Shown here one piece after another: positions 21,753 through 31,246 of a DNA stretch of 64,000 nt. Source of the stretch: Chrysophaeum taylorii (lineage: Eukaryota; Sar; Pelagophyceae; Pelagomonadales; Pelagomonadaceae); contig JAQMWT010000341.1 in the NCBI GenBank assembly GCA_029834535.1, forward strand, positions 1 to 64,000. Reading direction: 5' to 3'. The translations under genes were made by a program, and so were the position numbers. The notes under the pieces are model-generated. The model worked only from the letters and a program-made list of their open reading frames with translations. It was not told the origin of the DNA and searched no databases. Position 1 is the first letter of the stretch; the number at the start of each line of letters is the position of its first letter.

Positions 21753-23264
21753 TTAAATCTCAAATGTGGCGGCGGAGGCGTTGATCGCGTTGAAAAAAAA
21801 GGTGTGGTTAATTGGGAGGTACATGTGGGCGATGAGCTTGACGGCCTCCTGGGCGGCGACGGCGGCGATGACCGAGGCGACGGCGTGGAGCTCGGCGTTC
21901 TGGAAGCGCGCGAGCTCGATCGCGTGGTGGTCCCAGGTGTCTGGAGTCCAGGGGAGTTTGCCGGCACTCAAGGCTTGGAGGTCGGCGACGAGGTCCTTGA
22001 CGTCGAGGGGGTCGGTGGAGGGCCAGCGCTTGCGCTTGAGGAGGAATCGGTCGGCGGCGCGGAGCGCGACGTACCACAAGACGGGAGTCTGGGCGAGCTT
22101 CGTCGGGTCGTCGGATTCGGCGAGAGCGTCGGCCGCGTCCTCGAGGTCGGGGCTCTCGAGCTCGTCGGCCAGGGACCGCGTCGCAACGATGCGGACGTCG
22201 CGGAGGTGGCGGCAGACGTAGTTCACGTAGTCGTCCGGAACCTCCGAGGGCACCAACTCGCGGACGGCCTTGGCGTCGGCGTTCGCCGCCCGCGCGTAGG
22301 CGCGCTGCAACGCGACGAACTGGGAGGTGTCCGCGTGCATGTCGGGGATGGGTCCAGCAATAGGGATGCGGCCGAACTTTGCGATCCCCCTCAGAACCTT
22401 GACGAGCGGCGTGACGTCGGACGCGTCTTGGTGCGACAACCGGACCTCGAGGCTCTCGAGGCTCGAGGAGCTCGTCCAGACGCGGTAGCAGTTTTCGCAC
22501 GCTTCCTGGACGTTCTCGAGGTCACCCCCCAGTTGGGTGATGCGGTGCCTGAAGTCGGCCTTGTCGCGCGCCGTTTCCGGAAGGACGCCCCTCTCCCTCC
22601 GGAACCGTTCGGCGACCGCCGCGAGAATGACGGCGTACGGCACGCGTCCGCGCTCGAAGCTCGACCACGACTCCCACATCCCCGCGCACTCGCGCCCGAG
22701 CTCCTCGAGGGTTTGGAACGGATCCCCGACCCGAAGGTCCCACGTCGTATTTTCGGGCTTGCTCTCGACCACCTCGTGCCGTCGGAGCTGGAGCCGCACC
22801 GATCCGACCAGTCCGCACGTCCGCGCCACCACCAAGGGGACCGACCGCTTCCAGCACGCCTCGCCCACCGTCTGGAGCGAGAGCGGGTCGAGCTGCGCGC
22901 CGATGACTAACGCGAACGATCCCGCGTACTCGGGTTCGCTCCGGAACAATTCTTCGGGAGACACTACCCGCGACTGCCCGCGGACGTCGGGGTTCAGCTC
23001 GAGGAGCAGCTCGCACGCTACCACGGCGCGCGGCCGCCCGATGTCGCACTCCCGCGCGAAAAAGCTGCTCGCCACGTCGGACTCGCCCACGCGCTCACCG
23101 TCAACCACCGTGAACTCTCCCACCCCCGGCAGCACCAGGTTCTTCAACGCCTCCGTCCCCGTCGGACCAGCGCCGATCAACAGCACGTGCGCCGCGGATA
23201 AAGCCGCCTGTCCCTCGGCACCCCACAGCCGCAGCTGCCGGTCGTACTTATTTTTTGTCGCCAT
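21753..23264 (-). CDS. NAE1: NEDD8-activating enzyme E1 regulatory subunit
   Basis: 503 codons, no intron. The N-terminus has the diagnostic KYDRQLRLWGAEGQAAL, followed by the nucleotide-binding-like VLLIGAGPTGTEALKNLVLPG. The adenylation fold then continues, and the protein ends with a conserved helix and strand (LHAVASVIAAVAAQEAVKL). There is no catalytic cysteine domain, as expected for APPBP1/NAE1. It pairs with UBA3 to activate NEDD8 for cullin modification. Length is close to the family norm of about 530. I chose the ATG at 23264 (MATKNKYDRQ) over one 12 codons upstream because it matches family N-termini. Confidence 0.93.
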   Translation of the reverse strand: MATKNKYDRQLRLWGAEGQAALSAAHVLLIGAGPTGTEALKNLVLPGVGEFTVVDGERVGESDVASSFFARECDIGRPRAVVACELLLELNPDVRGQSRVVSPEELFRSEPEYAGSFALVIGAQLDPLSLQTVGEACWKRSVPLVVARTCGLVGSVRLQLRRHEVVESKPENTTWDLRVGDPFQTLEELGRECAGMWESWSSFERGRVPYAVILAAVAERFRRERGVLPETARDKADFRHRITQLGGDLENVQEACENCYRVWTSSSSLESLEVRLSHQDASDVTPLVKVLRGIAKFGRIPIAGPIPDMHADTSQFVALQRAYARAANADAKAVRELVPSEVPDDYVNYVCRHLRDVRIVATRSLADELESPDLEDAADALAESDDPTKLAQTPVLWYVALRAADRFLLKRKRWPSTDPLDVKDLVADLQALSAGKLPWTPDTWDHHAIELARFQNAELHAVASVIAAVAAQEAVKLIAHMYLPINHTFFFNAINASAATFEI

Positions 23265-23446
23265 CGTCCTCCTCCTCCAAAAACCAGCTCCGAGGGCCAC
23301 GACTTACTTTTTTATTACGAGCGTCGTCGTCGTCGTCGTCGTCGTCGCTTTCCCTCGTAAACCTTACCCTCTTAAAAAAAGACCTTACTAGGATGGCAGG
23401 CAGCAGCGGGCAGCAGTTTTCCCACCCCCAGGCTACAACGAACGAA

Positions 23447-24889
23447 CTAGAGGGCAAGAACGCAGTCTTGCGGGTAGCCGAGGACGCTCGTGAGGTGGCG
23501 CGAGACCTGCGGGGGGGGAATATAAGAAGAAGATAACATGTCATCGCTGTTCGTTCGCACCAGGGTTTCGAAGGAGGGCGGTCCGGCGACGACGGCGAGC
23601 ATGCCCGGCTGCCAGGGCCGGACGGCCATGCGGAGGTCGTCGTTGCGCTGGAAGATGGTCGTGGGTGTTTTCTGGCGGCGCTTTGTAGAGGAGGAGGAGG
23701 AGGAGGAAGAAGAAGAAGGGGTGGATTTGTCGTCGGACTGGGATTTGTCGGGCGGCGGGGCGTCCGCGTCGAGGATTCCGTCGTAGAGGTTGTCGTCGAG
23801 GACGCAGGCGAGGGTCATCTTGCGGTGGAACTTGTAGTAGGTCTCCTCGAGCTTGTCGTAGAGGGCGAAGTCGTCCTCGGTGGAGTTGATACAGAAGACG
23901 TCGGCCGACTCGACGGTGGACTGGCCCTTGACGAGAGACTCCTGGAGGACCTGGAGGGTCGGGATCGCGCCGAGCTCCTCGACAAAACACTGGAGGGAGG
24001 TGATGGGAAGGTGAGGACCCTTGTAATCAAAAGCCTTGCGGCCGGCGCGGACGGCGGCCTCGCCGCCGACGGCCAATCCGTCGAGGGCGTTCGCGACGGT
24101 GAGCTGTTCGGCCGTGAGGGCGCCGAGCTGCATCCGTCTGAGGAGTCGGTTCGCCGCCGGCAAGACGATCTCGACGGTACCCGTGGGGTCGCGGCGGCTC
24201 GAGGCGAGAGGGAAACTGGCGCGGACGGGTCTGTTCTTATCGTCGAGGCACATAACCGTGAGCTCCTGGCCGAGGGAGAGGGGGAGTACGAATCCGGGTC
24301 CCGCCTTGAGGGCGAAGCGGTAGGCGACGTAGCCATCGCCCGCCTCGCGGCGATCCTGGAGGAGGCAGGGCGCCCACATCTCGGGGAGCGTCGCGAGAGG
24401 TTCGTCGTCGAAGCGCGAAGACCACCACAACCTCAACGTCTCGAAGGCCGCGCGCACGGTGCCCCACTGGAGCCGGGCGAAGTGCTTGATGCGTCCGAAC
24501 GAGTCCCTGCCGCCGCCGCCGCCCTCGTATTCTTCGACGGGCGCGGGCTGGGGCGTCGCGACGACGGCCGATCGCCGCTCGGCGCCTCTCACTTCGCCCT
24601 CGTCGCGGAAGAGGCTCGAGACCATCGAGAAGATGACCGCCGCAGTGACTGCCCCCGCGAGGGCCGCGAGGGCCGCGACCACGGCGCCCATCGGCGGAAA
24701 GATCGCGTCGAGCGGCGCCGATCGCCGCAGGAGAGGCGCGTCGAGTCGCACGGCAGACACCGCGGCCGCGAGATTCCTCGTTCTCTGTTGGTGCTGGCGC
24801 CGCGGGGTCGCTCTTAGTCTTGCGGGCGCGAGCGCGAGGCCCGGCACGACGGCGATCGCGCTCGCGACGGCAACGACGCGCAGCATCAT
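23447..24889 (-). CDS. Ferredoxin-reductase-fold oxidoreductase-like protein, possibly plastid-targeted
   Basis: 480 codons. Residues 1-22 form a hydrophobic signal-like segment ending LALAPARLRA, followed by an Arg/Gln-rich basic stretch. A second hydrophobic segment lies at about residues 68-92. A signal peptide ending near an Ala/Pro site plus a basic transit-like stretch fits secondary-plastid targeting, but a membrane anchor is also possible. The body (about residues 170-380) resembles the FAD-binding and nucleotide-binding halves of the ferredoxin/cytochrome b5 reductase fold (VLPLSLGQELTVMCLD...; GPHLPITSLQCFVEELGAIPT). The usual RxYS and GGxG signatures are weak, so cofactor binding is uncertain. 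A low-complexity Ser run interrupts the C-terminal part. Confidence 0.55.
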   Translation of the reverse strand: MMLRVVAVASAIAVVPGLALAPARLRATPRRQHQQRTRNLAAAVSAVRLDAPLLRRSAPLDAIFPPMGAVVAALAALAGAVTAAVIFSMVSSLFRDEGEVRGAERRSAVVATPQPAPVEEYEGGGGGRDSFGRIKHFARLQWGTVRAAFETLRLWWSSRFDDEPLATLPEMWAPCLLQDRREAGDGYVAYRFALKAGPGFVLPLSLGQELTVMCLDDKNRPVRASFPLASSRRDPTGTVEIVLPAANRLLRRMQLGALTAEQLTVANALDGLAVGGEAAVRAGRKAFDYKGPHLPITSLQCFVEELGAIPTLQVLQESLVKGQSTVESADVFCINSTEDDFALYDKLEETYYKFHRKMTLACVLDDNLYDGILDADAPPPDKSQSDDKSTPSSSSSSSSSSTKRRQKTPTTIFQRNDDLRMAVRPWQPGMLAVVAGPPSFETLVRTNSDDMLSSSYIPPPQVSRHLTSVLGYPQDCVLAL

Positions 24890-24934
24890 CGGCTGGGTTC
24901 AACTCATAACACAAAAAAACTCCTTCTTTCTTCT

Positions 24935-26413
24935 TCAAAGAGCCCGAGGGTTTGGTGGGGGGGGGGATACGCCCTCCACAACAACAACGGCTTTTTGGAG
25001 AAGACGGCAGAGGTCGTCGAAGGAGGCGGGATCGGGATCGGGATTGGGACTGGTGCCCCCCCGGGGGCGGAGGGTGGTTTTGCGGGTCTGGGTCTTGCCC
25101 AGGAGTTTTTTCGCGCCGACGTTGACGATGGTCTCGACGATGTCGAGGGGCCCCTCCGTCGTCGGCAGGAGGAGGCAACTATTGGTGAGGTCGACCGAGA
25201 CCGCGGGCTTGAGGGGGTCCTTCGGGGAGCGGGCGTCGGCGGCGCCGAGAAAGTCGTCGGTGCCGGTGGCGACGACGTCGTCGAAGGCGTCGTCTATCGT
25301 CTTTTTTTTCTCGGCGGCGGCGGCGTCGTCCGGCGGGAGGTCGAAGGCGTGGAGGAACTTGTCGGCCGTGACGACCACGAGACAGGCGCGCCAGCGCTTT
25401 CCGGGGGAAATCACGACGGGACCGTCGCGCCTGCGGTCGAGGACCCTCGCGGCGACGACGAGGGGCGAATACACCGGCGGACCCAGCGTCACGTCGTCGA
25501 CCGGCGGGTCGGCGGCCTGGTCCTCCGCTTGGCCGCGCGGCGCCTGGAGGCGTCGACGCGCGGCGAGGTCGGTCGCGCGAGCGCCGAGGTCGGAATTCGC
25601 GACGGCCTCGTAGTCCGGCTCCTCGCCGAGGTCGACGCGCTGCGCACCCGCCGCGTGACAGGCATCCGCGAGGGCCGTGGTCGCCGCGAAGAGGGTGCGG
25701 CGGGCCTCGATTTCGGCGGCCTTGGCTACGCGGAACAAGTTTCCGAGCTCTTCCGAGAAGGCGCGCCACGCCGTTTCTAGGACTGCCGCCGCGACGCGGT
25801 ACTGGGCATCGGCCAGCCACATGTCGCAGCTCGTTCGAGTCTCGGCGTGGACCTGCGCCGCCGCAGCCACGTATTTGTCGAAGAGTCGCTCGACGACCCT
25901 CGCGACGGCCGACGCTCGTCCGATCGTCGCCTCGCCTCGGTCGCGCAGCGCGCGCCACGTTCCAACGAGCCGCGACTCCACATTGCTCACATTCCCCGCC
26001 TCGCGCAGACTCCGCGCCATTTCCGCCCTCGCCTGGCCTGCCGCGACCTCCGCCTCGCACACGCGGCCCTTCTCTCGGCGAAAATCAGACAGCAGAGCCG
26101 AGTACTGCTCCTCGATCTTCACCTTCCTCGCGATCACCCGCCGCAGACTTGCCAACTCCCCGCGGCTCGCTTCTAGCATCGAATCCAAGGCGGCCCAGTG
26201 CGTGTAGCTGTTCAGAATCTCGCGACCGAAGCACCGCCGTCGTACGGCTTCGAATGCCTGGATCCGCACGAGTTCGTTTGATTTCGTGTCCCAGTCGATC
26301 GCATCGAACTTGTTCTCGTTCGCTTCCTCCGCCTCCTCCGCAGACACCTTCTCGAAGTCGTCCGTCGGCGAAGAGGGGGGAGCCTCGTCCAAGTCCTCGC
26401 TCAAGATCTCCAT
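24935..26413 (-). CDS. Uncharacterised coiled-coil protein, BAR-like with PH-like tail
   Basis: 492 codons, no intron. An acidic N-terminus precedes a long helical region at about residues 60-270, rich in Ala/Arg/Glu, whose three-helix pattern is compatible with a BAR or sorting-nexin-type bundle. The C-terminal region (about 330-450) has beta-type sequence (WRACLVVVTADKFLHAFDLP, VSVDLTNSCLLLPTTEGP) that could be a PH-like domain with a low-complexity insertion. If both readings hold it would be a membrane-curvature or trafficking protein, but I recognise no specific family. Its stop is 45 bp from the start of the preceding gene. It is the most upstream of four minus-strand genes in a row. 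Confidence 0.55.
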   Translation of the reverse strand: MEILSEDLDEAPPSSPTDDFEKVSAEEAEEANENKFDAIDWDTKSNELVRIQAFEAVRRRCFGREILNSYTHWAALDSMLEASRGELASLRRVIARKVKIEEQYSALLSDFRREKGRVCEAEVAAGQARAEMARSLREAGNVSNVESRLVGTWRALRDRGEATIGRASAVARVVERLFDKYVAAAAQVHAETRTSCDMWLADAQYRVAAAVLETAWRAFSEELGNLFRVAKAAEIEARRTLFAATTALADACHAAGAQRVDLGEEPDYEAVANSDLGARATDLAARRRLQAPRGQAEDQAADPPVDDVTLGPPVYSPLVVAARVLDRRRDGPVVISPGKRWRACLVVVTADKFLHAFDLPPDDAAAAEKKKTIDDAFDDVVATGTDDFLGAADARSPKDPLKPAVSVDLTNSCLLLPTTEGPLDIVETIVNVGAKKLLGKTQTRKTTLRPRGGTSPNPDPDPASFDDLCRLLQKAVVVVEGVSPPPPNPRAL

Positions 26414-26469
26414 GGCGTACTGATTGCCCGGATTGACACCGGTTCTAGGGTTTAGGACTTAACAAGTGC

Positions 26470-26809
26470 AGGCCAGTAAGTTCGCCAGTAAGTTCACCTG
26501 GTTCTAATCTCTAACCCCAGTAAGTTCACCTGGCCCCAGTAAGTTCACCTAGTCCCAATCTCTAACCCCAGTAAGTTCGGTGTAAGCCCACTCGTGCTCA
26601 CGTCCACTCACCCCACTCTCCTTCGAGCTCGTCGCTCTCACCTCCGCCAATCTAAGCTGCTTTGATCCGTACACGCCGCTCGCCTTTGCGTTCACTCTAA
26701 AAACCCCAGTATGTTCACTTGGTCTCAGTAAGTTCACCTGGTCACTAAGTTCACCTAGTCCCAATCTCAAACCCCAGTAAGTTCACCTGGTCCCAGTAAG
26801 TTCACCTAC
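26470..26809 (-). repeat. GGTGAACTTACTGG minisatellite, array 3 (inverted)
   Basis: Same units as arrays 1 and 2 on the minus strand (plus-strand reading CCAGTAAGTTCACC), with the GATCCGTACACGCCG / CCGCCAATC insert at about 26640-26690. It follows inverted Helitron copy 3 in the same relative order as the other copies. Confidence 0.85.
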
Positions 26810-27518
26810 CGTGCGCGTGTAGACGCCGGGAGGGGGCTTATCGGTATTGCGCAGCACGTGTGGGGTAGGGTGGAGTCGTCGACTCAGAAGAGGATATCCT
26901 CGGGGTTGCCGATCGACAGAGAGCCACGTAGAGCTGGACGTGACAGAAGACGGGCTTGTGGGCAAGAGGACGCCGACCTCGCGGGGCGTCTGGCCCTGGC
27001 TCTTGTTGATCGTTTGGCGTCGGTGGGGCTTGAGGGATACAGGTTGGAGGAGCCTCGGTGACACGACACTATCGATGATGTATCTGGTACCGTTGCAGTC
27101 GCCGTGCGACGGGTCGAGGTTGCGAAGACTTTAAGCTCGCGATCAAAGTCAGCATGCCGTTGTCAGGGAGTTGAAAACTCGACTGTAAAGAGCGAGGCGT
27201 CGGCTTCCGACCCAACCTAGTCGGTCGAAAAGAACTCCGACGCCTCGTCTTCGGGAAAAAAAGGCCGCGGTCATGCGCGCGTTGTCAGCATCGACAACAT
27301 CGTTTCGACGGGGCGTGAGAATGGCGCGCTGAAAGAGCCGCCGCGGGTCGTGGAAATAGTCTGCGAGGTCGCCGTAGACGGCTTGGAGGATCACTGTCTG
27401 GCTCTCGCGCCTACCTGATCCTTACTCTCGCGCCTATCTGATCCTTACCCTAAATCGAGGGACAAACAAACAAACAAACAAACAGACAGACAAACATCTG
27501 TCGATTAGTAGTTAGGAC
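26810..27518 (-). mobile_element. Helitron helicase 3' fragment, copy 3 (inverted)
   Basis: Inverted copy of 17245-17957 and 18280-18997, ending at the CTGTCGATTAGTAGTTAGGA junction after a TTTG/TCTG run. On the minus strand it reads VYGDLADYFHDPRRLFQRAILTP (about 27380-27310), then QTINKSQGQTPREVGVL (about 27020-26965). It is degraded like the other two. Confidence 0.85.
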
Positions 27519-27539
27519 TTAGAGGTTAATTAATTAACT

Positions 27540-28508
27540 AACTAACTTCGGACCTCTCCCGGGCATGGGAGCCAGGCTGGGCCGGCAGTAGCCGGTCCAG
27601 GATCACAGAGCAAAAATCACACAGTTGGGGTAGAGGCGAGGGATGAAAGTGCGAGGATGGCGGACCGCCACTGCGCGCGGTCTTGTGCGAGGTCGTGCCA
27701 CAAGTTGAATGGGATGTCGCAGATGTCGCATTTCCGGAGTGCCTTGGCGAGCGACCTCCCGTACGTCATCTGCGGAGCCCCCGGTGGGCGCTTGGAGCGG
27801 ACCCAAGACGAGAGCATCTTGCGAGGGAGTCGGGAGAAGGGCATGCGGGCGACGTGACCGGCCCAGCGGAGCTGGCGGCGCGTGACGTAGACGTCGACGG
27901 ACTCGAGGCCGAGGCGCCGCAGCAGGATCTCCGTTGATATGTGGTGGAACCAGGTGTGTTTCCGGGTCACACGACACATGACGCGGGCGCACTGCGCGTG
28001 GAAACACCGCAGCCGGCGGAACAGGACCTCGGTGAGGCACCACGATTCCGCACCGTGAAGGAGGATGGCCAGGACGAGCGAGACATAGACGAGGCGCTTG
28101 GCGAGAGCAGAGACGGACTTCGAGGCGAAGATGCAGTCCCGCAAGGCACCGAAGGCCTGAGACGCCTCCTTGATCCGCGCGTCGACGTCTGAGTCGTCGC
28201 GGCAGTCGCGCGAGAGGACCGAGCCGAGGTACTTAAACTGGTCGACGACCGGTATGAAGCGGCCGAGCCCGAGCTCGATGTCCGAGAGGTTCGTGTCGTC
28301 GAACGACTTTGGGTCGCCGTACAGGTGTGCCGGGCGAGCGACGAAGAGCATCTCCGTTTTGGACGCCGCTTTCGTGTGTCGGTTGCCGCAATGCACCTCC
28401 ATGCCCCAGGCGTCGCAGTGTTCGATGAGGCGCGGTGTCTCGCTGGCGGCGATGTGGCGGTCCCAGAAGAGAAAGGCAACGTCGTCGGCGTACGCCGATT
28501 CATCGTTA
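27540..28508 (-). mobile_element. 5'-truncated LINE (non-LTR retrotransposon)
   Basis: The minus-strand coding frame opens at the very edge with ESAYADDVAFLFW, the YADD active site of a reverse transcriptase. It continues through the thumb region (FKYLGSVLSRDCRDD, LVYVSLVLAILLHGAESW) to a C-terminal domain (RRRQLRWAGHVARM-type, here TRRQLRWAGHVARMPFSRLP) and ends WHDLAQDRAQWRSAILALSS. Everything before YADD is missing, as is typical of incomplete target-primed integration. Both ends abut TTAA-type repeats (28501-28532 and 27524-27546). The remaining frame is open for about 300 codons, so it is not very old. Confidence 0.85.
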
Positions 28509-28517
28509 ACTAATTAA

Positions 28518-29022
28518 TTAATTAATTAATTAAGCGTGCGCAGAAGAAGGAAGGAGCCTGATGAGAGATGGCGAGAACAAAGCGGGGTGAAGAAGGGAGG
28601 GAGGGAGGCAGGAGGGACGAACGCTTAACGCCCGCAGCTCATCAGCACCCACGAGCCGGCACCGCGGGCGCACGCACCACCGCCCAAAAGGAGGCGGGAA
28701 ACTACCTACTACTAGGGTTAGTTGGAGTTTTCCGTAAGAGACCCGGGGGTGGGGTGTCGTTTGTGTCTGGCGGACTGACGGTAGTCTGGCGCCGTACCGA
28801 GGGCCTGCCATCGCACAAACTAAAATTTTATCGACGAAGAGGCTCCACAGACAGCCAGCCAGCCAGCCCGCCCGCCTGCCTGCCTGCCTGTGGCAAGCAA
28901 GTCTTTCTACAATCCGGACGTCGTCGCCGAGCACCACCGACTCGAAGAAGAAGAAGAAGAAGACGACGACGAAGCCCTCGTTCTTTGTTGGACCTTAAAA
29001 AAAAAGAAATATAATATCATAG
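28518..29022. other. Intergenic region between LINE and acyltransferase gene
   Basis: No gene is visible. It holds a TTAA repeat, CCTG/GCCT short runs (28855-28890) and a GAAGAA stretch. Frames here are low-complexity. Confidence 0.4.
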
Positions 29023-30423
29023 TTAGATCGAGCAGTCCGACGACGACGAAAAAGCGGCGGCCGCCGCAGAGACGGCGGCGAGGGGGGGGGTATCCGGGTC
29101 CTCGTCGAAGTCGACATCCGAGGACGGTATGTTGTTGTTGTTGTTGTTGTTGTTATGGTTGTTGATTTGTTGTTGGTAAAAAGAGTGGGCGCTCGCGGCG
29201 CCAAGGAGAAGGGGTCCGAGGACGCAGGCCACGCAACAGAGCGCGGGGAGCGTCGCGAGTAGGGCCAAACCCGCGAAAGCGGCGAACGCCACGAGAATCG
29301 GGAGCGACATAAGAGCTGCGAGCGCGAAGGCCGCCGCGACCGAGACCAAGGCCGAGACCCAGGCAGCTGTGACCAAAGCCAGGGGAAGCCCCCTGCGGCG
29401 GGGGAGGACGTCGACGACCTGGCCGCAGTCGGCGGGAAAATCGCCCGTCCGGGCAAACTCGCGGAGGTAGTCGTCCTTGCGCTGCCAGCGGCCGTCGAGC
29501 CAGGCGACGACGTCCCCAACGAGATCCGAAGCCCTAAAGGCTTCGGCGTGGACCCTCACAAAGCGGCCGGGCTCGCCGCGGAGGAGGCGCGCGACGTTGG
29601 GGAGATCGCGATCGTGCTCTCGCGCGAAGCCCAGGTCCCAGCGCGGGACTTCCCCCGAGTAGCCAGCGTAGGCGACCGTCATGTCGTAGACCACAATATC
29701 TTGAAGCCTGAGGCCGCCGTCGACGAAGCCCTTGATGGCCGCGGCGAGGCCTGCCGTCCGAGGGACGACGAGGTGCGTATGAATCGGACGAGAGTGCTGA
29801 CGGGCGAATGACTCCGACCTTGCCTTTGATTCGACGTTGACGGTGGTGCCCTCGGGAAACAAAAGGACCGTCGAGGGCGCATCGGCGAGGCCTTGCGTGC
29901 CGGTGCGGATCGTCTCGGCGTCGTCGGGCTTTACTTTCTTGTCGCCGCGCCGCACGAACACGAAACCGACGAGGTCCATCGCCCAACCGACCACCGGTAC
30001 CGACCGCATGTCGTCGAGGAGCACGATTTTCACGCCTCCGTGGGCGCGGACCACCCGCAGCGTCTCCCACATGTAGATCCAGTCGGTGTCTAGCTGGTGG
30101 TTCGCGACGACGATAGCCGCGCGGTGGTCGTGCCTCGGCAATTCCCCCGACAGTCGAAGCCGGCACCCCGCGGGGAACACGCCCCCCATCACGGCTTCGA
30201 CCCACGTCGCCACCACCCACCCGTCGATCAGGAATCGCGACCCCGATCGGCTCAGAGGTTCCACGAATCTTCGAACCACAAAGGCGACTACCCCACAGCT
30301 CGCCGTCGCGCCCATTAGCAGCACGACCCGGACCACAAATTTCACCATTGACACGGCCTCCGAGGTCATCGGATCGCTTCTCAACCACTCGAACTTTTCG
30401 TCGGCCGGCGCTGCGGCCGCCAT
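29023..30423 (-). CDS. Lysophospholipid acyltransferase (LCLAT1/AGPAT-like)
   Basis: 466 codons, no intron. An N-terminal hydrophobic segment lies at residues 26-48. Acyltransferase motif I is NHQLDTD (about residue 107, the catalytic NHxxxxD). The glycerophosphate-binding-type FVFVRRGDKK (about residue 153) and FPEGTT (about residue 187) follow, with a VVPRTAGL motif at about 218. Two or more C-terminal hydrophobic segments (about 345-410) end before a poly-Asn run and an acidic tail. The layout matches the LCLAT1/AGPAT3-5 group, endoplasmic-reticulum enzymes that acylate lysophosphatidic acid or lyso-phosphatidylinositol or -cardiolipin. Exact substrate cannot be read from sequence. Confidence 0.85.
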   Translation of the reverse strand: MAAAAPADEKFEWLRSDPMTSEAVSMVKFVVRVVLLMGATASCGVVAFVVRRFVEPLSRSGSRFLIDGWVVATWVEAVMGGVFPAGCRLRLSGELPRHDHRAAIVVANHQLDTDWIYMWETLRVVRAHGGVKIVLLDDMRSVPVVGWAMDLVGFVFVRRGDKKVKPDDAETIRTGTQGLADAPSTVLLFPEGTTVNVESKARSESFARQHSRPIHTHLVVPRTAGLAAAIKGFVDGGLRLQDIVVYDMTVAYAGYSGEVPRWDLGFAREHDRDLPNVARLLRGEPGRFVRVHAEAFRASDLVGDVVAWLDGRWQRKDDYLREFARTGDFPADCGQVVDVLPRRRGLPLALVTAAWVSALVSVAAAFALAALMSLPILVAFAAFAGLALLATLPALCCVACVLGPLLLGAASAHSFYQQQINNHNNNNNNNNIPSSDVDFDEDPDTPPLAAVSAAAAAFSSSSDCSI

Positions 30424-30541
30424 CCTTCTCTTCGAAGAGAGACGCCCTCCCTTATTTTATTAGATTGATTTGAATTGATGAATGATGAGCGCGGCCCTTC
30501 AATTTTTTTCACTCTCACCAGATTTGAAAATTATTATATGA

Positions 30542-31246
30542 CTAAGTGACCGCAGAGAGAGAAGGGGTGCCCTCCGAGGTCGAAGGGGTGCCCTCCGAGG
30601 TACTCCTCCTCCTCCTCCTCGTCGGGTCACCGATAGGGTCCGAGACCGAGGTGAGCCTCCACCCGACCACCGCCGCCGCGTCGTTGCCGTCGACCTGAGC
30701 CTCGAAGCACGTTATGGCGCAGTACGGGAGCCGGAGTCTCCTGTTGGCAAGGATGCGGATACCCTCGCGATGGGTCACCAGGAGGGCGGGCGCGTCGCGG
30801 GGGTGGTTTGAGGCGACCCAGTCGCACGCACCCTCGAAGTCCAACGGGGCTTTTTCGAAGCGGTCAATCCATGGGCACAGGGCCCGCATGTCGTCGAGAG
30901 ACAGGAGGGCGACGCGATCCACGCCACCCTCCCTGACAACCTGGGAGGCGCACGCCCCGAGCCCCGGTACGACCGAAACCGGAACGCCGCCGAGCTCCCG
31001 CGCGATCTCGCTCGCCGTCGAAAGCGTCCGCGAGAGCGGCGACGAGAACACGCGTCGGAACCTGCGCCGGCTCACCCGCAGCACGCTCGCAGCCGCGGAC
31101 GCCTGGTTTAACCCCTCGGCCGTCAAAGGAGGGTCGAACCGTCGAGTCTTCGGTACCGTGCTCACCCACGACCTGTACAAAGGCGTCTCGTCGATGCGCT
31201 CGCCGTGCCGCACGATCCACACTTCCACCTTCTCCGCGACCGTCAT
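30542..31246 (-). CDS. Histidine phosphatase superfamily protein
   Basis: 234 codons. The catalytic RHGE is at residue 13 (WIVRHGERID). Other branch-1 features follow: LTAEGLNQA, RVFSSPLSRTLSTA and the second catalytic His in LLVTHREGIR (about residue 165). The length and the divergent middle fit the UBASH3/phosphoglycerate-mutase-like proteins of protists; substrate is unknown. The C-terminus holds a 21-bp tandem duplication (STSEGTP twice). The start lies 1.4 kb from the next minus-strand gene, unlike the tight spacing elsewhere, and the stop is 118 bp before the acyltransferase start. Confidence 0.8.
   Translation of the reverse strand: MTVAEKVEVWIVRHGERIDETPLYRSWVSTVPKTRRFDPPLTAEGLNQASAAASVLRVSRRRFRRVFSSPLSRTLSTASEIARELGGVPVSVVPGLGACASQVVREGGVDRVALLSLDDMRALCPWIDRFEKAPLDFEGACDWVASNHPRDAPALLVTHREGIRILANRRLRLPYCAITCFEAQVDGNDAAAVVGWRLTSVSDPIGDPTRRRRRSTSEGTPSTSEGTPSLSAVT

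Noticed and set aside
28568-29014. 148-codon plus frame before the acyltransferase gene
   Set aside because: Arg/Gly/Pro low complexity with no domain; crosses simple repeats.
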